Assembly (NCBI GenBank): GCA_017860345.1
Contig: JAFNAV010000019.1
Coordinates: forward strand, 1 to 64,000
Source of the DNA: Bacteroidota bacterium
GTDB lineage: Bacteria > Bacteroidota > Bacteroidia > Bacteroidales > Paludibacteraceae
DNA length: 64,000 nt
Direction: 5' to 3'
Position numbers and translations under genes: made by a program. Below, piece by piece: positions 25,752 through 34,505 of the stretch. How positions within the stretch are numbered: the first letter of the stretch is position 1; each line of letters starts with the position of its first letter. The notes under the pieces were generated by a model. It made no database searches and was not told the origin of the DNA. It saw only the letters and a list, made by a program, of their open reading frames with translations.

Positions 25752-26774
25752 ATGAAGATTTCTAATATACAATTTCCGGATAAGCCTTTGTTTCTTGCGC
25801 CTATGGAAGACGTAACTGATCCTGCATTCAGGTTGTTATGTAAGCGTTTTGGTGCCGATATGCTTTATACTGAGTTTGTTTCGTCCGAAGCGCTTATCCG
25901 TAGTGTAAATCGTACACAACAAAAGCTAACTATATATCCCGAAGAACGCCCCATAGCTATACAAATTTACGGACACGATCCGGACTCCATGGCTGAGGCT
26001 GCACGTATTGCCGAAGAGGCTCAACCGGATATTATTGACATTAATTTTGGCTGTCCGGTTAAGAAAGTTGCGGGTAAAGGTGCTGGAGCGGGCTTGCTCA
26101 GAGATGTACCCCGTATGCTCGACATTACAACAGCTGTGGTCAATGCTGTAAAGCTACCTGTAACAGCTAAAACGCGCTTGGGATGGGACGATGATAGTAA
26201 AATAATTGTTGATTTGGCTGAGCAAATGCAGGATTGTGGTATACAGGCGCTTACTATACATGGTCGTACTCGTGCTCAAATGTATAAGGGCGATGCCGAC
26301 TGGACTCTTATCGGTAATGTAAAAAATAATCCACGTATGAAGATTCCTATCATTGGAAATGGTGATGTAACTACGCCAGAGCGTGCTTTGGAATGTTTTA
26401 ATACTTATGGTGTAGATGCTGTTATGATTGGACGAGGTTCTATAGGTCGTCCGTGGATTTTTAAGGAAATAAAACATTACTTTTACACTGGCGAAATTAA
26501 GCGTATGCTAAGTTTTGAAGAACAGAAAGCTATACTGAAAGAACATGTAATTAAATCAGTATATTGGCTTGATATTGAAGATAATATATCGACTGAAACG
26601 GTTGCAGATGTTCGCTTAAAAGGAATTATACACAGTCGTCGTCATTTGGCTGCTACACCTGTGTTTAAAGGAATTCCAAATTTTAAGGATACGCGTATTG
26701 CTATGCTTCGTGCTGAAACGCTAAATGAACTTTTCGCTATTATCGATAATATTGAACAACCTATTGATTTTTAG
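25752..26774 (+). CDS. dusB: tRNA-dihydrouridine synthase B
   Basis: 340 residues. FMN-binding TIM barrel start APMEDVTDPAFR, the catalytic cysteine loop NFGCPVKKVAGKGAG, and IIGNGDV plus GRGSIGRPW phosphate-binding motifs define the Dus family; the VKK.AGKGAG form is DusB-like. It reduces uridine to dihydrouridine in tRNA. The M13 peptidase gene follows after 45 bases with no terminator between, so read-through is likely. Confidence 0.94.
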   Translation: MKISNIQFPDKPLFLAPMEDVTDPAFRLLCKRFGADMLYTEFVSSEALIRSVNRTQQKLTIYPEERPIAIQIYGHDPDSMAEAARIAEEAQPDIIDINFGCPVKKVAGKGAGAGLLRDVPRMLDITTAVVNAVKLPVTAKTRLGWDDDSKIIVDLAEQMQDCGIQALTIHGRTRAQMYKGDADWTLIGNVKNNPRMKIPIIGNGDVTTPERALECFNTYGVDAVMIGRGSIGRPWIFKEIKHYFYTGEIKRMLSFEEQKAILKEHVIKSVYWLDIEDNISTETVADVRLKGIIHSRRHLAATPVFKGIPNFKDTRIAMLRAETLNELFAIIDNIEQPIDF

Positions 26775-26819
26775 AAAATTGATATTGATTTATGTTTTAC
26801 TAAACATTATTGAATTATT

Positions 26820-28874
26820 ATGAATAAAAAATTATTATTTACCAACTCTTTTTCACTTAAGGGATTAGGAGTATTAACTCTATGTGCATTTATGACAGTT
26901 TCATGCCATAATAATAAATTGAATTCGGGTATAGATCTTACAAACCTGGATACAACAGCAGTTGCTGGAAAAGATTTTTATCAGTTTGCCTGTGGTGGCT
27001 GGATGAAAAAAAATCCGCTTACCGGCGAGTATTCCCGTTTTGGAAGTTTTGATCAATTGCGCGAAAATAACCTCAAGCAATTGAATGATTTAATTACCGG
27101 CATTGCTGCTAAAGGTGGCGATCAGGGTACTATTGAACAAAAAATCAGTGATTTATACAATGTAGCCATGGATAGCGCTAAGTTGAATACTGATGGTTAT
27201 GGGCCAATTAAGGCTGATTTAAAAAGAATTGCTGCAATCAAAACCAAAGCTGATTTGCTGCTTTTGTTACCTGATTTGTATACCAGTGGGCTCGACACCT
27301 ATTTTTCTATTTATGTAGATGCCGATGCCAAGGATAGCAAAAAAAATCTTGTACAGACATATCAGAGTGGCATCAGTCTTGGCGAACGTGAGTATTATCT
27401 CGATAATGATGCACACACCAAAGATATACGCGAAAAGTATAAGCAACACATAATCAATATGTTTAAGCTTACAGGTTTTGATGATGCTAATGCTGCTAAA
27501 GCCATGGAAGCTGTGATGAAAATTGAAACCCGTCTGGCTACTGCAGCTTATGATAATGTAAAATTGCGCGATCCGCAAACCAATTACAATAAAATGTCTG
27601 TTGCCGATGTTCAAAAACTTATTCCAGCTATTAATTGGAATACGTATTTGTCAGCTCTTGGTCTAAAAAACATCAAAGAAATCAGTATTTCTCAAAAGGA
27701 ATCGATGATTGAAGTAAGTAAAATAATTGATACAGAATCTGTTGAAAATCACATTGCATATTTGCAATGGAAACTTATCGACTCGGCTTCACCTTATTTG
27801 GCTGATAATATTTATGCTGAACATTTTAATTTTTATGGAAAAGTGCTTTCAGGTAAGCAGGAGCAACGTCCGCGCTGGAAACGTGCTGTTGATATGGTAG
27901 ATGGTGCATTGGGCGAAGCAGTGGGTCAAATGTACGTAAAAGAGTACTTTCCGCCTGCAGCTAAAGAGCGTATGCTGAAGTTAGTTGCTAATTTACAGGA
28001 AGCTTTAGGTCAACGTATTAATGCATTACCCTGGATGGGTGATTCAACTAAGGCAAAAGCTCACGAAAAATTGGCTACTTTTTATGTAAAAATTGGCTAT
28101 CCTGATAAATGGAGAGATTATTCAAAGCTTGATATTATGAAGGATAGCTATTACGCTAATATAAAACGTTCTAATCAGTTCGATCATGCTTATATGTTTG
28201 CTAAGGCCGATAAACCTGTTGATAAGGATGAATGGTATATGACACCGCAAACAGTAAATGCTTACTATAATCCTACTACGAATGAAATTTGCTTCCCTGC
28301 AGGTATTTTACAACCACCATTCTTCGATATGAATGCCGATGATGCCTTTAATTATGGTGCTATTGGCGTTGTTATTGGTCATGAAATGACTCATGGATTT
28401 GATGATCAGGGTTGCCAATTCGATAAAGAAGGAAATCTGAAAAACTGGTGGACAGACAAAGACAAAGAACAGTTTGATGCACGAGCTAAAGTGTTAGCAA
28501 ACTTTTTCGATTCTATAGTTGTAGCACCTGGTGTTCATGCCAATGGCAAGTTTACTTTAGGCGAAAATATTGCCGATCACGGCGGTTTGCAAGTATCGTT
28601 TCAGGCATTTAAAAACGCTACTAAATCTGCTCATTTGCACGATGTTGACGGTTTTACACCAGAGCAGCGCTTCTTTTTATCCTATGCTAATGTTTGGGCA
28701 GGAAACATTCGTCCAGAGGAGATTCTTGTTCTCACTAAATCAGACCCGCATTCATTGGGCCGTTGGCGTGTAAATGGTGCTTTACCTCACATACAGGCTT
28801 GGTACGATGCTTTTGGCATTAAAGAAACTGACCCTATGTATGTGAAGCCCGAGAACAGGGTTAGTATTTGGTAA
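26820..28874 (+). CDS. M13 family zinc metallopeptidase (neprilysin/PepO-like lipoprotein)
   Basis: 684 residues, the expected M13 length. A hydrophobic leader ends in the lipobox TVSC (Cys near residue 29), so it is an envelope lipoprotein. The zinc motif HEMTH in VIGHEMTHGFD and the third ligand Glu in GENIADHGG are present, as is the substrate-binding NAYYNP. It degrades peptides in the periplasm or at the surface. Its last 93 bases overlap the 3-prime end of the convergent small gene, and its terminator lies inside that gene. Confidence 0.95.
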   Translation: MNKKLLFTNSFSLKGLGVLTLCAFMTVSCHNNKLNSGIDLTNLDTTAVAGKDFYQFACGGWMKKNPLTGEYSRFGSFDQLRENNLKQLNDLITGIAAKGGDQGTIEQKISDLYNVAMDSAKLNTDGYGPIKADLKRIAAIKTKADLLLLLPDLYTSGLDTYFSIYVDADAKDSKKNLVQTYQSGISLGEREYYLDNDAHTKDIREKYKQHIINMFKLTGFDDANAAKAMEAVMKIETRLATAAYDNVKLRDPQTNYNKMSVADVQKLIPAINWNTYLSALGLKNIKEISISQKESMIEVSKIIDTESVENHIAYLQWKLIDSASPYLADNIYAEHFNFYGKVLSGKQEQRPRWKRAVDMVDGALGEAVGQMYVKEYFPPAAKERMLKLVANLQEALGQRINALPWMGDSTKAKAHEKLATFYVKIGYPDKWRDYSKLDIMKDSYYANIKRSNQFDHAYMFAKADKPVDKDEWYMTPQTVNAYYNPTTNEICFPAGILQPPFFDMNADDAFNYGAIGVVIGHEMTHGFDDQGCQFDKEGNLKNWWTDKDKEQFDARAKVLANFFDSIVVAPGVHANGKFTLGENIADHGGLQVSFQAFKNATKSAHLHDVDGFTPEQRFFLSYANVWAGNIRPEEILVLTKSDPHSLGRWRVNGALPHIQAWYDAFGIKETDPMYVKPENRVSIW

Positions 28875-29099
28875 TTCTGAATCAATTATATTTCGTAAAA
28901 TAAAATAAGGCAGAGCCTCATCGGTATCTGCCTTATTTTTTTTTCGATTATAAACCTTTTTCGACTCTGTAATTTTACGGTAGCTTACAGGTTTACCATG
29001 TTGTTGAATTTCTTCCTCGCGACTTAATCGCCGATTTTCCTTTACCATTTCTGTTACGGTAAGTCCTTTAAATGTTTTCTTTGTTTTTTTACTTTTCAT
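28782..29099 (-). CDS. Small basic uncharacterised protein, 3-prime end overlapping the M13 gene
   Basis: 105 residues from ATG 29099 (GTG possible at 29117). The first 60 residues are Lys/Arg/Glu-rich with the pattern KGLTVTEMVKENRRLSREEEI, QHGKPVSY and KKVYNRKKNKADTDEALPYF, which resembles short Bacteroidetes proteins ending near the aromatic patch. The last 30 residues lie antisense to M13 codons and may be a late extension. The hairpin acting as M13 terminator is encoded by its NKADTDEALPY codons. It is the last gene of the mnmG-uvrC-tsaE operon. Function unknown. Confidence 0.55.
   Translation of the reverse strand: MKSKKTKKTFKGLTVTEMVKENRRLSREEEIQQHGKPVSYRKITESKKVYNRKKNKADTDEALPYFILRNIIDSELPNTNPVLGLHIHRVSFFNAKSIVPSLYVR
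28904..28945 (+). terminator. Terminator of the M13 peptidase gene, inside the antisense small gene
   Basis: Perfect 11-bp stem AATAAGGCAGA (28904-28914) / TCTGCCTTATT (28927-28937) with a 12-base loop, followed by about nine Ts. Confidence 0.85.
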
Positions 29100-29130
29100 T
29101 TTTAATATACTTTTCACTTCATTTATTTTA

Positions 29131-29550
29131 TTACAAATTTAGTTCCACAATCCGTTTACCATTATCCATTTCAGTAATTTTTACGGTTACATAATCGTCG
29201 GGTAGGAGAGGGGCAATGTTTTCAGGCCATTCCAAAAAACACAAATTACCGCTATACAAATATTCTTCTACCCCAATTTCCATTGCTTCTTCAATGTTGT
29301 TTATTCTGTAGAAATCGAAATGATAAATTATTTTTTTCGCCGATGTTGAATATTCATTTACAATTGCAAATGTGGGTGAGTTGATAGTTTCGCTTACACC
29401 AAGACATTCGCATACCGCTTTTATAAATGTTGTTTTACCTGAACCCATTTTACCTTTAAATGCAAAAATTTTTCTATTCTCAATTAATTGTAAAAATTTT
29501 TCAGCTGCTGTTTTAATTTCGTTTAATGAGTTAATTTCAATTTTTACCAT
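29131..29550 (-). CDS. tsaE: tRNA threonylcarbamoyladenosine biosynthesis ATPase TsaE
   Basis: 139 residues, normal size. Walker A GKMGSGKTTF (residues about 33-42), the SPTFAIVNEY motif after it, and FDFYRI then FLEWPENI at the end are diagnostic. TsaE drives the TsaB-TsaD complex that makes t6A37 in ANN-decoding tRNAs. It lies 78 bases downstream of uvrC and 31 bases upstream of a small gene, all leftward. Confidence 0.94.
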   Translation of the reverse strand: MVKIEINSLNEIKTAAEKFLQLIENRKIFAFKGKMGSGKTTFIKAVCECLGVSETINSPTFAIVNEYSTSAKKIIYHFDFYRINNIEEAMEIGVEEYLYSGNLCFLEWPENIAPLLPDDYVTVKITEMDNGKRIVELNL

Positions 29551-29628
29551 TCATTTATTAGTTAAATATTTTTCATCAGAGTTTAAAATATGCCTACAAT
29601 GATACTGTTTATTATTTTCATTCAAATC

Positions 29629-31446
29629 TCAGGACTTCAAATCAGGGTTAAAATGCTTGTAAATAACTGATGCTCTGTTTTTTCCAATAATTGCAGATAT
29701 TTCATCAAAACTTGCATTTTTAACCCTTTTCAAGCTTTTAAATTCCTTTATCAATTCAAGTTTGGTTTTTTCGCCAATACCCGGTATCGAGTCGAGTTCT
29801 GAGCTTGTTTGATTTTTGCTTCTCTTTTCTCGATGAAATTTAATTGCAAAGCGATGCACTTCATCTTGCATGCCTGCAAAAAATTTAAACAATTGATCGG
29901 TTGGTTTTAAACCTACTGCTTGTGGCGGAAATCCAACGAGTATTTCGTTGGTACGGTGTTTATTGTCTTTGGCCAAGCCGGCAATAGGGATGTTAAGTTT
30001 TAGTTCATCTTCAATTACCTGTCTTATTACTTCCATTTGGCCAATACCTCCATCGGCCACTATAAGGTCGGGTAGGGGAAGAGCCTCGTTTATAGCGCGC
30101 TGGTATTTCCGCCTGACAACCTCTTTCATCGATGCGTAATCATCAGGTCCTTCTACCGTTTTTATATTGTATTTTCTGTAATCTTTTTTAGAGGGTTTTG
30201 CTTTTACATAAACCACGCAGGCAGCTACTGCATCACTTCCCTGAATGTTTGAGTTGTCAAAACATTCTATTTGCATAGGTAGTTTTGTTAAGTGCAGTTT
30301 TTCTTTAATTGTCTCAAGCAGTTGTATGGCTTTTTGATCCGGGTTGAGTTTTTCAGCCTGCTTTAATTTATCGAGCTTGTATTGCTTAACGTTCTGAATA
30401 GCAAGGTCTAATAGTTTTTTTCTATCACCACGTTGTGGTACAATTAAGTTAACGCTTGCCATATTAAAATCCGGTTTAAACGGCACAACAATTTCTTTGG
30501 AGCAACTTTTCAATCTTTCTCTCAGTTCAATTATTGCCATGCCAAGTATTTCTTCTTTATCCTCGTTAAGTTTCTTTTTGTATTCTATAGTGTAGCCTTG
30601 TACAATGCTTCCTTTTGATATTCTTAAAATATTTATATAAGCTGAATTTTCATTTTCGTCGTATGCAAAAACATCAGTATCGTTGAGTATTGTATTACTA
30701 ATTATCGATTTTGATTTATAATTTTCAATCAAATCGTATTTTAGTTTTAATATATGGGCTTCTTCATATTTATACTCAAAAGATAATTTTTGCATTTGCT
30801 GATAAAGCAACTTGCTAATTTCATTGGCATCGCCTTCGATAATTTTTTTTACCTGATCAATATGCTTACGGTATTCATCAATGGATTCCTTCGCCTCGCA
30901 AGGGCCGTTGCATTTGTGTATATGATATTGCAGACATACTTTAAATTTTTCTGATTCTATACCATCTTTTGTTAGCGGTAATCTGCAGGTTCGGATAGGG
31001 AACAGTTGGTGAATTATTTCTAAGAGCGAGTTGATAGTATAGTTTGAGCTATATGGTCCGTAATATTGTGAACCGTTTTTGATGATGTTTCTTGTTTTAA
31101 AAACGCGCGGAAATTGCTCGTTGGTTATACATATGCTGGGATATGTTTTTCCGTCCTTTAGTAATACGTTGTAGCGTGGTTGGTATTGTTTTATTAAATT
31201 GTTTTCAAGTAGCAATGCGTCCTCTTCTGTTTCTACAACTATGTATTTTAATGTCGCAATGTTTTTTACAAGAACATTTGTTTTGCCGTATTCGTGTATT
31301 TTGTTGAAATAGGAGCTAACCCTTTTCTTTAAATTTTTGGCTTTGCCAACATATATTATTTCTTCGTTGGCATTAAAATATTGGTACACTCCCGGAACTT
31401 CCGGTAGCGATTTTATTTGATTATTTAATGTTTCCGAAATATTCAT
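29629..31446 (-). CDS. uvrC: Excinuclease ABC subunit C
   Basis: 605 residues. N-terminal GIY-YIG nuclease (PGVYQYF, IYVGKAKNLKKRVSSYF), central UVR-like segment, RNase H-like C-terminal nuclease with CFDNSNIQG and VADGG, and terminal helix-hairpin-helix SIPGIGEKTKLELI. It makes the dual incisions in nucleotide excision repair. The start lies 104 bases downstream of mnmG, and two parS-like sites fill that gap. It is intact. Confidence 0.96.
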   Translation of the reverse strand: MNISETLNNQIKSLPEVPGVYQYFNANEEIIYVGKAKNLKKRVSSYFNKIHEYGKTNVLVKNIATLKYIVVETEEDALLLENNLIKQYQPRYNVLLKDGKTYPSICITNEQFPRVFKTRNIIKNGSQYYGPYSSNYTINSLLEIIHQLFPIRTCRLPLTKDGIESEKFKVCLQYHIHKCNGPCEAKESIDEYRKHIDQVKKIIEGDANEISKLLYQQMQKLSFEYKYEEAHILKLKYDLIENYKSKSIISNTILNDTDVFAYDENENSAYINILRISKGSIVQGYTIEYKKKLNEDKEEILGMAIIELRERLKSCSKEIVVPFKPDFNMASVNLIVPQRGDRKKLLDLAIQNVKQYKLDKLKQAEKLNPDQKAIQLLETIKEKLHLTKLPMQIECFDNSNIQGSDAVAACVVYVKAKPSKKDYRKYNIKTVEGPDDYASMKEVVRRKYQRAINEALPLPDLIVADGGIGQMEVIRQVIEDELKLNIPIAGLAKDNKHRTNEILVGFPPQAVGLKPTDQLFKFFAGMQDEVHRFAIKFHREKRSKNQTSSELDSIPGIGEKTKLELIKEFKSLKRVKNASFDEISAIIGKNRASVIYKHFNPDLKS

Positions 31447-31472
31447 GATGTTTTTTTACTCATTAGCTATTA

Positions 31473-31488
31473 TGTTTCACGTGGAACA
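31473..31488. promoter_or_regulatory. parS-like centromere site 1
   Basis: TGTTTCACGTGGAACA, 16 bp, differs from the perfect palindrome by one base pair; the CACGTG core and GTTTC/GGAAC arms match the widely conserved ParB-binding parS consensus (TGTTTCACGTGAAACA and TGTTCCACGTGGAACA variants). Confidence 0.8.
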
Positions 31489-31509
31489 GTGTCTGTTTTT
31501 ATATTGTTT

Positions 31510-31525
31510 TGTTTCACGTGGAACA
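31510..31525. promoter_or_regulatory. parS-like centromere site 2
   Basis: Identical 16-mer to site 1 in the same orientation, 37 bases away centre to centre, between mnmG and uvrC. The pairing of two exact copies in a 103-base gap makes chance very unlikely. Confidence 0.82.
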
Positions 31526-31549
31526 TATGTTTTTGTTTTTGAATTTTTG

Positions 31550-33424
31550 TTATCTCCCTAATAATACCAGTAAAACATTGACGTCGCTTGGCGATATGCC
31601 AGGTATTCTGCTGGCTTGTCCTATGGTTTCGGGGTCAATTTTAATTAGCTTTTGACGGGCTTCAGTCGAAAGAGATTGTATTTCTGAATAGTCAATACGC
31701 CCTTTGAGCAATACATGTTCAAGCCTTTGGAGCTTTTCTGCAATAAGCTTTTCGCGTTCAATATAGCCTTCGTATTTCAATAAAACTTCTACTGATTCCA
31801 CAATTTCTTCTCGTCGTGAATTTATTTTGCCGATTTTTTCCTGTAAGGCGGGGATAGCTGTAGCTAGTTCGTTGAGCCCAAACTGCGGACGGAGAATTAA
31901 ATCTGATAATTTGCACCCATGGCGCAGTTCTGCCGAATCATTTGATGCCAAAAAAGAATTGATGTGCGCAGGTTTTATTGAGTAGTTTTGGATAAAATCG
32001 ATAAGGTTTTTTTGCTCTTCCTTTTTTGATTTTAATTGATTTATTCTATTTTCTTTAGCAAGCCCGATGGAATCGCCTTTTTCGGTAAGGCGCATATCAG
32101 CATCATCTTGTCGCAAAATTAATCGATATTCGGCACGTGAAGTAAACATCCGATAGGGTTCATCTACACCTTTGGTAACAAGATCGTCGATTAGAACTCC
32201 GATGTATGCTTCGTTTCGGGCAAGCACAAACTCACTTCCGCCATGGCAATTGATATGAGCATTGATACCGGCAATGAGTCCTTGTCCGGCCGCTTCTTCG
32301 TATCCGGTCGTGCCATTCACTTGTCCGGCAAAAAATAAATTGCGAATAAGTTTAGTTTCTAAAGTGTGTTTGAGTTGAGTTGGGTCGAAAAAATCATACT
32401 CAATTGCATATCCGGGTCTGTAGAGTTGGGCGTTTTCTAATCCGGGAATAGTGTGTATGGCTTTAATCTGAACGTCGAGTGGGAGCGAAGATGAAAAACC
32501 ATTCAGGTAATATTCCTGCGAATTGACGCCTTCCGGTTCTAAAAATAACTGGTGCGACGTTTTGTCGGCAAAGGTTACTATTTTAGTTTCGATGCTTGGA
32601 CAGTATCTGGGACCAATGCTTTTTATTTGTCCATTATAGAGTGGCGAATCTATCAAACCGGTTCTTAGGGCATCGTGGGTGCTTTCGTTTGTGTAGGTAA
32701 TCCAGCAACTTCGTTGTGCCAGTTTTCGGTCTTCTTCTTCAAGAAATGAAAATTTATGAAAATCATTATCCCCGATTTGTTCGGCTGTTTTGGAAAAATC
32801 AATGGTTTTTCCATCAATCCGGCATGGCGTTCCGGTCTTCATGCGGTCGGTAGTAAAGCCAACTAACCTCAATTGCTCGGTGAGACCGAAAGAAGCTGGT
32901 TCAGCAATGCGTCCTCCGCTGAGTTGGTTTTTGCCGATATGTAGGAGCCCGCTCAGGAAAGTTCCTGCGGTGAGAACGACAGATTTTGCTGACATTTGCA
33001 CGCCCAGTGCAGTTATTACTCCAGTTACGGTTTTGTCCTCGATGATAAGTTGCTTTACTGTGTCCTGCCAGATGTATAAATTGGGTGTATTGGAAACAGT
33101 TTGAATCCATTCCTGTATAAACTGATGACGGTCGCTTTGCGAACGGGGACTCCACATAGCCGGTCCTTTTGATCGATTAAGCATGCGAAACTGAATGGCC
33201 GAGCGGTCGGTAATAATACCCATTTGCCCTCCGAGTGCATCTATTTCGCGCACTATTTGTCCTTTGGCAATGCCGCCCACGGCCGGATTACAACTCATCT
33301 GTCCGATTTTATTCATGTCCATGGTGATAAGCAGTGTTTTTGAGCCCATATTGGCTGCTGCACAAGCCGCTTCGTTTCCGGCATGTCCGGCACCTATTAC
33401 AATTACATCGTATTTAAAATCCAT
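31550..33424 (-). CDS. mnmG: tRNA uridine-5-carboxymethylaminomethyl modification enzyme MnmG
   Basis: 624 residues, usual length. FAD-binding GAGHAGNEAA (residues about 11-20), SCNPAVGGIAKG, the GTFLSG motif and C-terminal helical domain with GIDYSEI-like and PGISPSDV sequences are typical. With MnmE it installs the cmnm5 group on wobble uridine 34. It is the first gene of a leftward operon with uvrC and tsaE and has a good promoter. In many bacteria this gene (gidA) neighbours the replication origin, which fits the parS sites beside it. Confidence 0.97.
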   Translation of the reverse strand: MDFKYDVIVIGAGHAGNEAACAAANMGSKTLLITMDMNKIGQMSCNPAVGGIAKGQIVREIDALGGQMGIITDRSAIQFRMLNRSKGPAMWSPRSQSDRHQFIQEWIQTVSNTPNLYIWQDTVKQLIIEDKTVTGVITALGVQMSAKSVVLTAGTFLSGLLHIGKNQLSGGRIAEPASFGLTEQLRLVGFTTDRMKTGTPCRIDGKTIDFSKTAEQIGDNDFHKFSFLEEEDRKLAQRSCWITYTNESTHDALRTGLIDSPLYNGQIKSIGPRYCPSIETKIVTFADKTSHQLFLEPEGVNSQEYYLNGFSSSLPLDVQIKAIHTIPGLENAQLYRPGYAIEYDFFDPTQLKHTLETKLIRNLFFAGQVNGTTGYEEAAGQGLIAGINAHINCHGGSEFVLARNEAYIGVLIDDLVTKGVDEPYRMFTSRAEYRLILRQDDADMRLTEKGDSIGLAKENRINQLKSKKEEQKNLIDFIQNYSIKPAHINSFLASNDSAELRHGCKLSDLILRPQFGLNELATAIPALQEKIGKINSRREEIVESVEVLLKYEGYIEREKLIAEKLQRLEHVLLKGRIDYSEIQSLSTEARQKLIKIDPETIGQASRIPGISPSDVNVLLVLLGR

Positions 33425-33462
33425 TATCTTGATTTACTTTTTTACTCTTTATTTTCAAACTG

Positions 33463-33492
33463 CAAAGATAGAAAACAAAAGTTGTTTTTCAA
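33463..33492 (-). promoter_or_regulatory. Promoter of mnmG (TTG-N19-TATCTTTG)
   Basis: Leftward: TTG at 33492-33490, 19 bases, TATCTTTG at 33470-33463, 39 bases before the start codon. The -33 element abuts the stop codon of the preceding SDR gene. Confidence 0.7.
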
Positions 33493-34254
33493 TTATTTCC
33501 GGCCGGTGAGCTTGCTGGCTACTGTGTTTAAAAAGATAGTTCGGACGAATGGCAGTACGTTTGTCAGGTAAATAATCACGGGGAAAAGCCTGTATGGATA
33601 TACTCTTTTCTTGTTTTTACGGATACCTTTTATAATTGATTTCACCACAGTTGTAACCTGTTGCCGCGGCCATGGTATTTGTTCTTTTTTCATTTGGGCC
33701 TTATCAAAAAAACCAGTATAGGTAGCTACCGGATAAATCAGAATGAGATTTCCGTTTGCCGGCATTTCGTATTGAATGGCTGTACTGAAACCGTCTAAAG
33801 CAAACTTACTGCCGGCATAAAGCGCCATTCCGGGGTAGGGGAGTTGCCCTATTCCTGAGCAGGTAATTACAACCGAAAATTCGTTTTTCAGATTCAACTC
33901 TATCATTTGCGATAGGCTGTACAATGGCGAGGTTACATTGGTTGTAAACATATCCTGAATTTTTTCCCAGCTTTCGTGCCCGAATTTTCCGTAATAACCG
34001 TAACCGGCATTGGCTATAAAAATATCGATTCCACCTAACTTTTCTAAAGCAAATGTGAATAGCGCTTTTACTTCAGCCTTGTTGGCAACGTCAGCTTTGA
34101 AAACTGAAACATTTGGTAAAACCGGTATATTTTCCGTTTTACGACCGGTAGCTATAATTTTTGTTCCGGCAATTGCCGATAGCGATTTTACAAGTTCGAG
34201 ACCAATGCCGGAACTTGCGCCGGTAACCACGATGCGTTTATTTTCAATATTCAT
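33493..34254 (-). CDS. SDR family NAD(P)-dependent oxidoreductase
   Basis: 253 residues. VTGASSGIGLEL at the N-terminus, NAGYGYYG, the catalytic Ser in ITCSGIGQ, and YAGSKFAL (Tyr-Lys) show a complete classical SDR active site. The C-terminal hydrophobic segment (about 228-245) could anchor it to the membrane. The substrate is unknown. It precedes the mnmG promoter by no spare bases, so it may read into mnmG. Confidence 0.87.
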   Translation of the reverse strand: MNIENKRIVVTGASSGIGLELVKSLSAIAGTKIIATGRKTENIPVLPNVSVFKADVANKAEVKALFTFALEKLGGIDIFIANAGYGYYGKFGHESWEKIQDMFTTNVTSPLYSLSQMIELNLKNEFSVVITCSGIGQLPYPGMALYAGSKFALDGFSTAIQYEMPANGNLILIYPVATYTGFFDKAQMKKEQIPWPRQQVTTVVKSIIKGIRKNKKRVYPYRLFPVIIYLTNVLPFVRTIFLNTVASKLTGRK

Positions 34255-34505
34255 TTTTCTGTGTGTTGGTTGTTGATGCTAAACGCTTGATTTTGAAAAT
34301 TGTTTTCATTTTTGGATGAAATTATCAGAACTTTTTAAACGGCTGTTTACCATGCTTCATTCGGATTTGTTGTTGTTATCTTTTTTATAACTAATACTGT
34401 ATTTGTTTATTTTAAAAAAAGAAAATGTATATTTACATCCATATTTCGATTATCTGTTTGATTAAACACCTGTAAATCAAAATATTAAATCTAATTACTC
34501 TTTTT

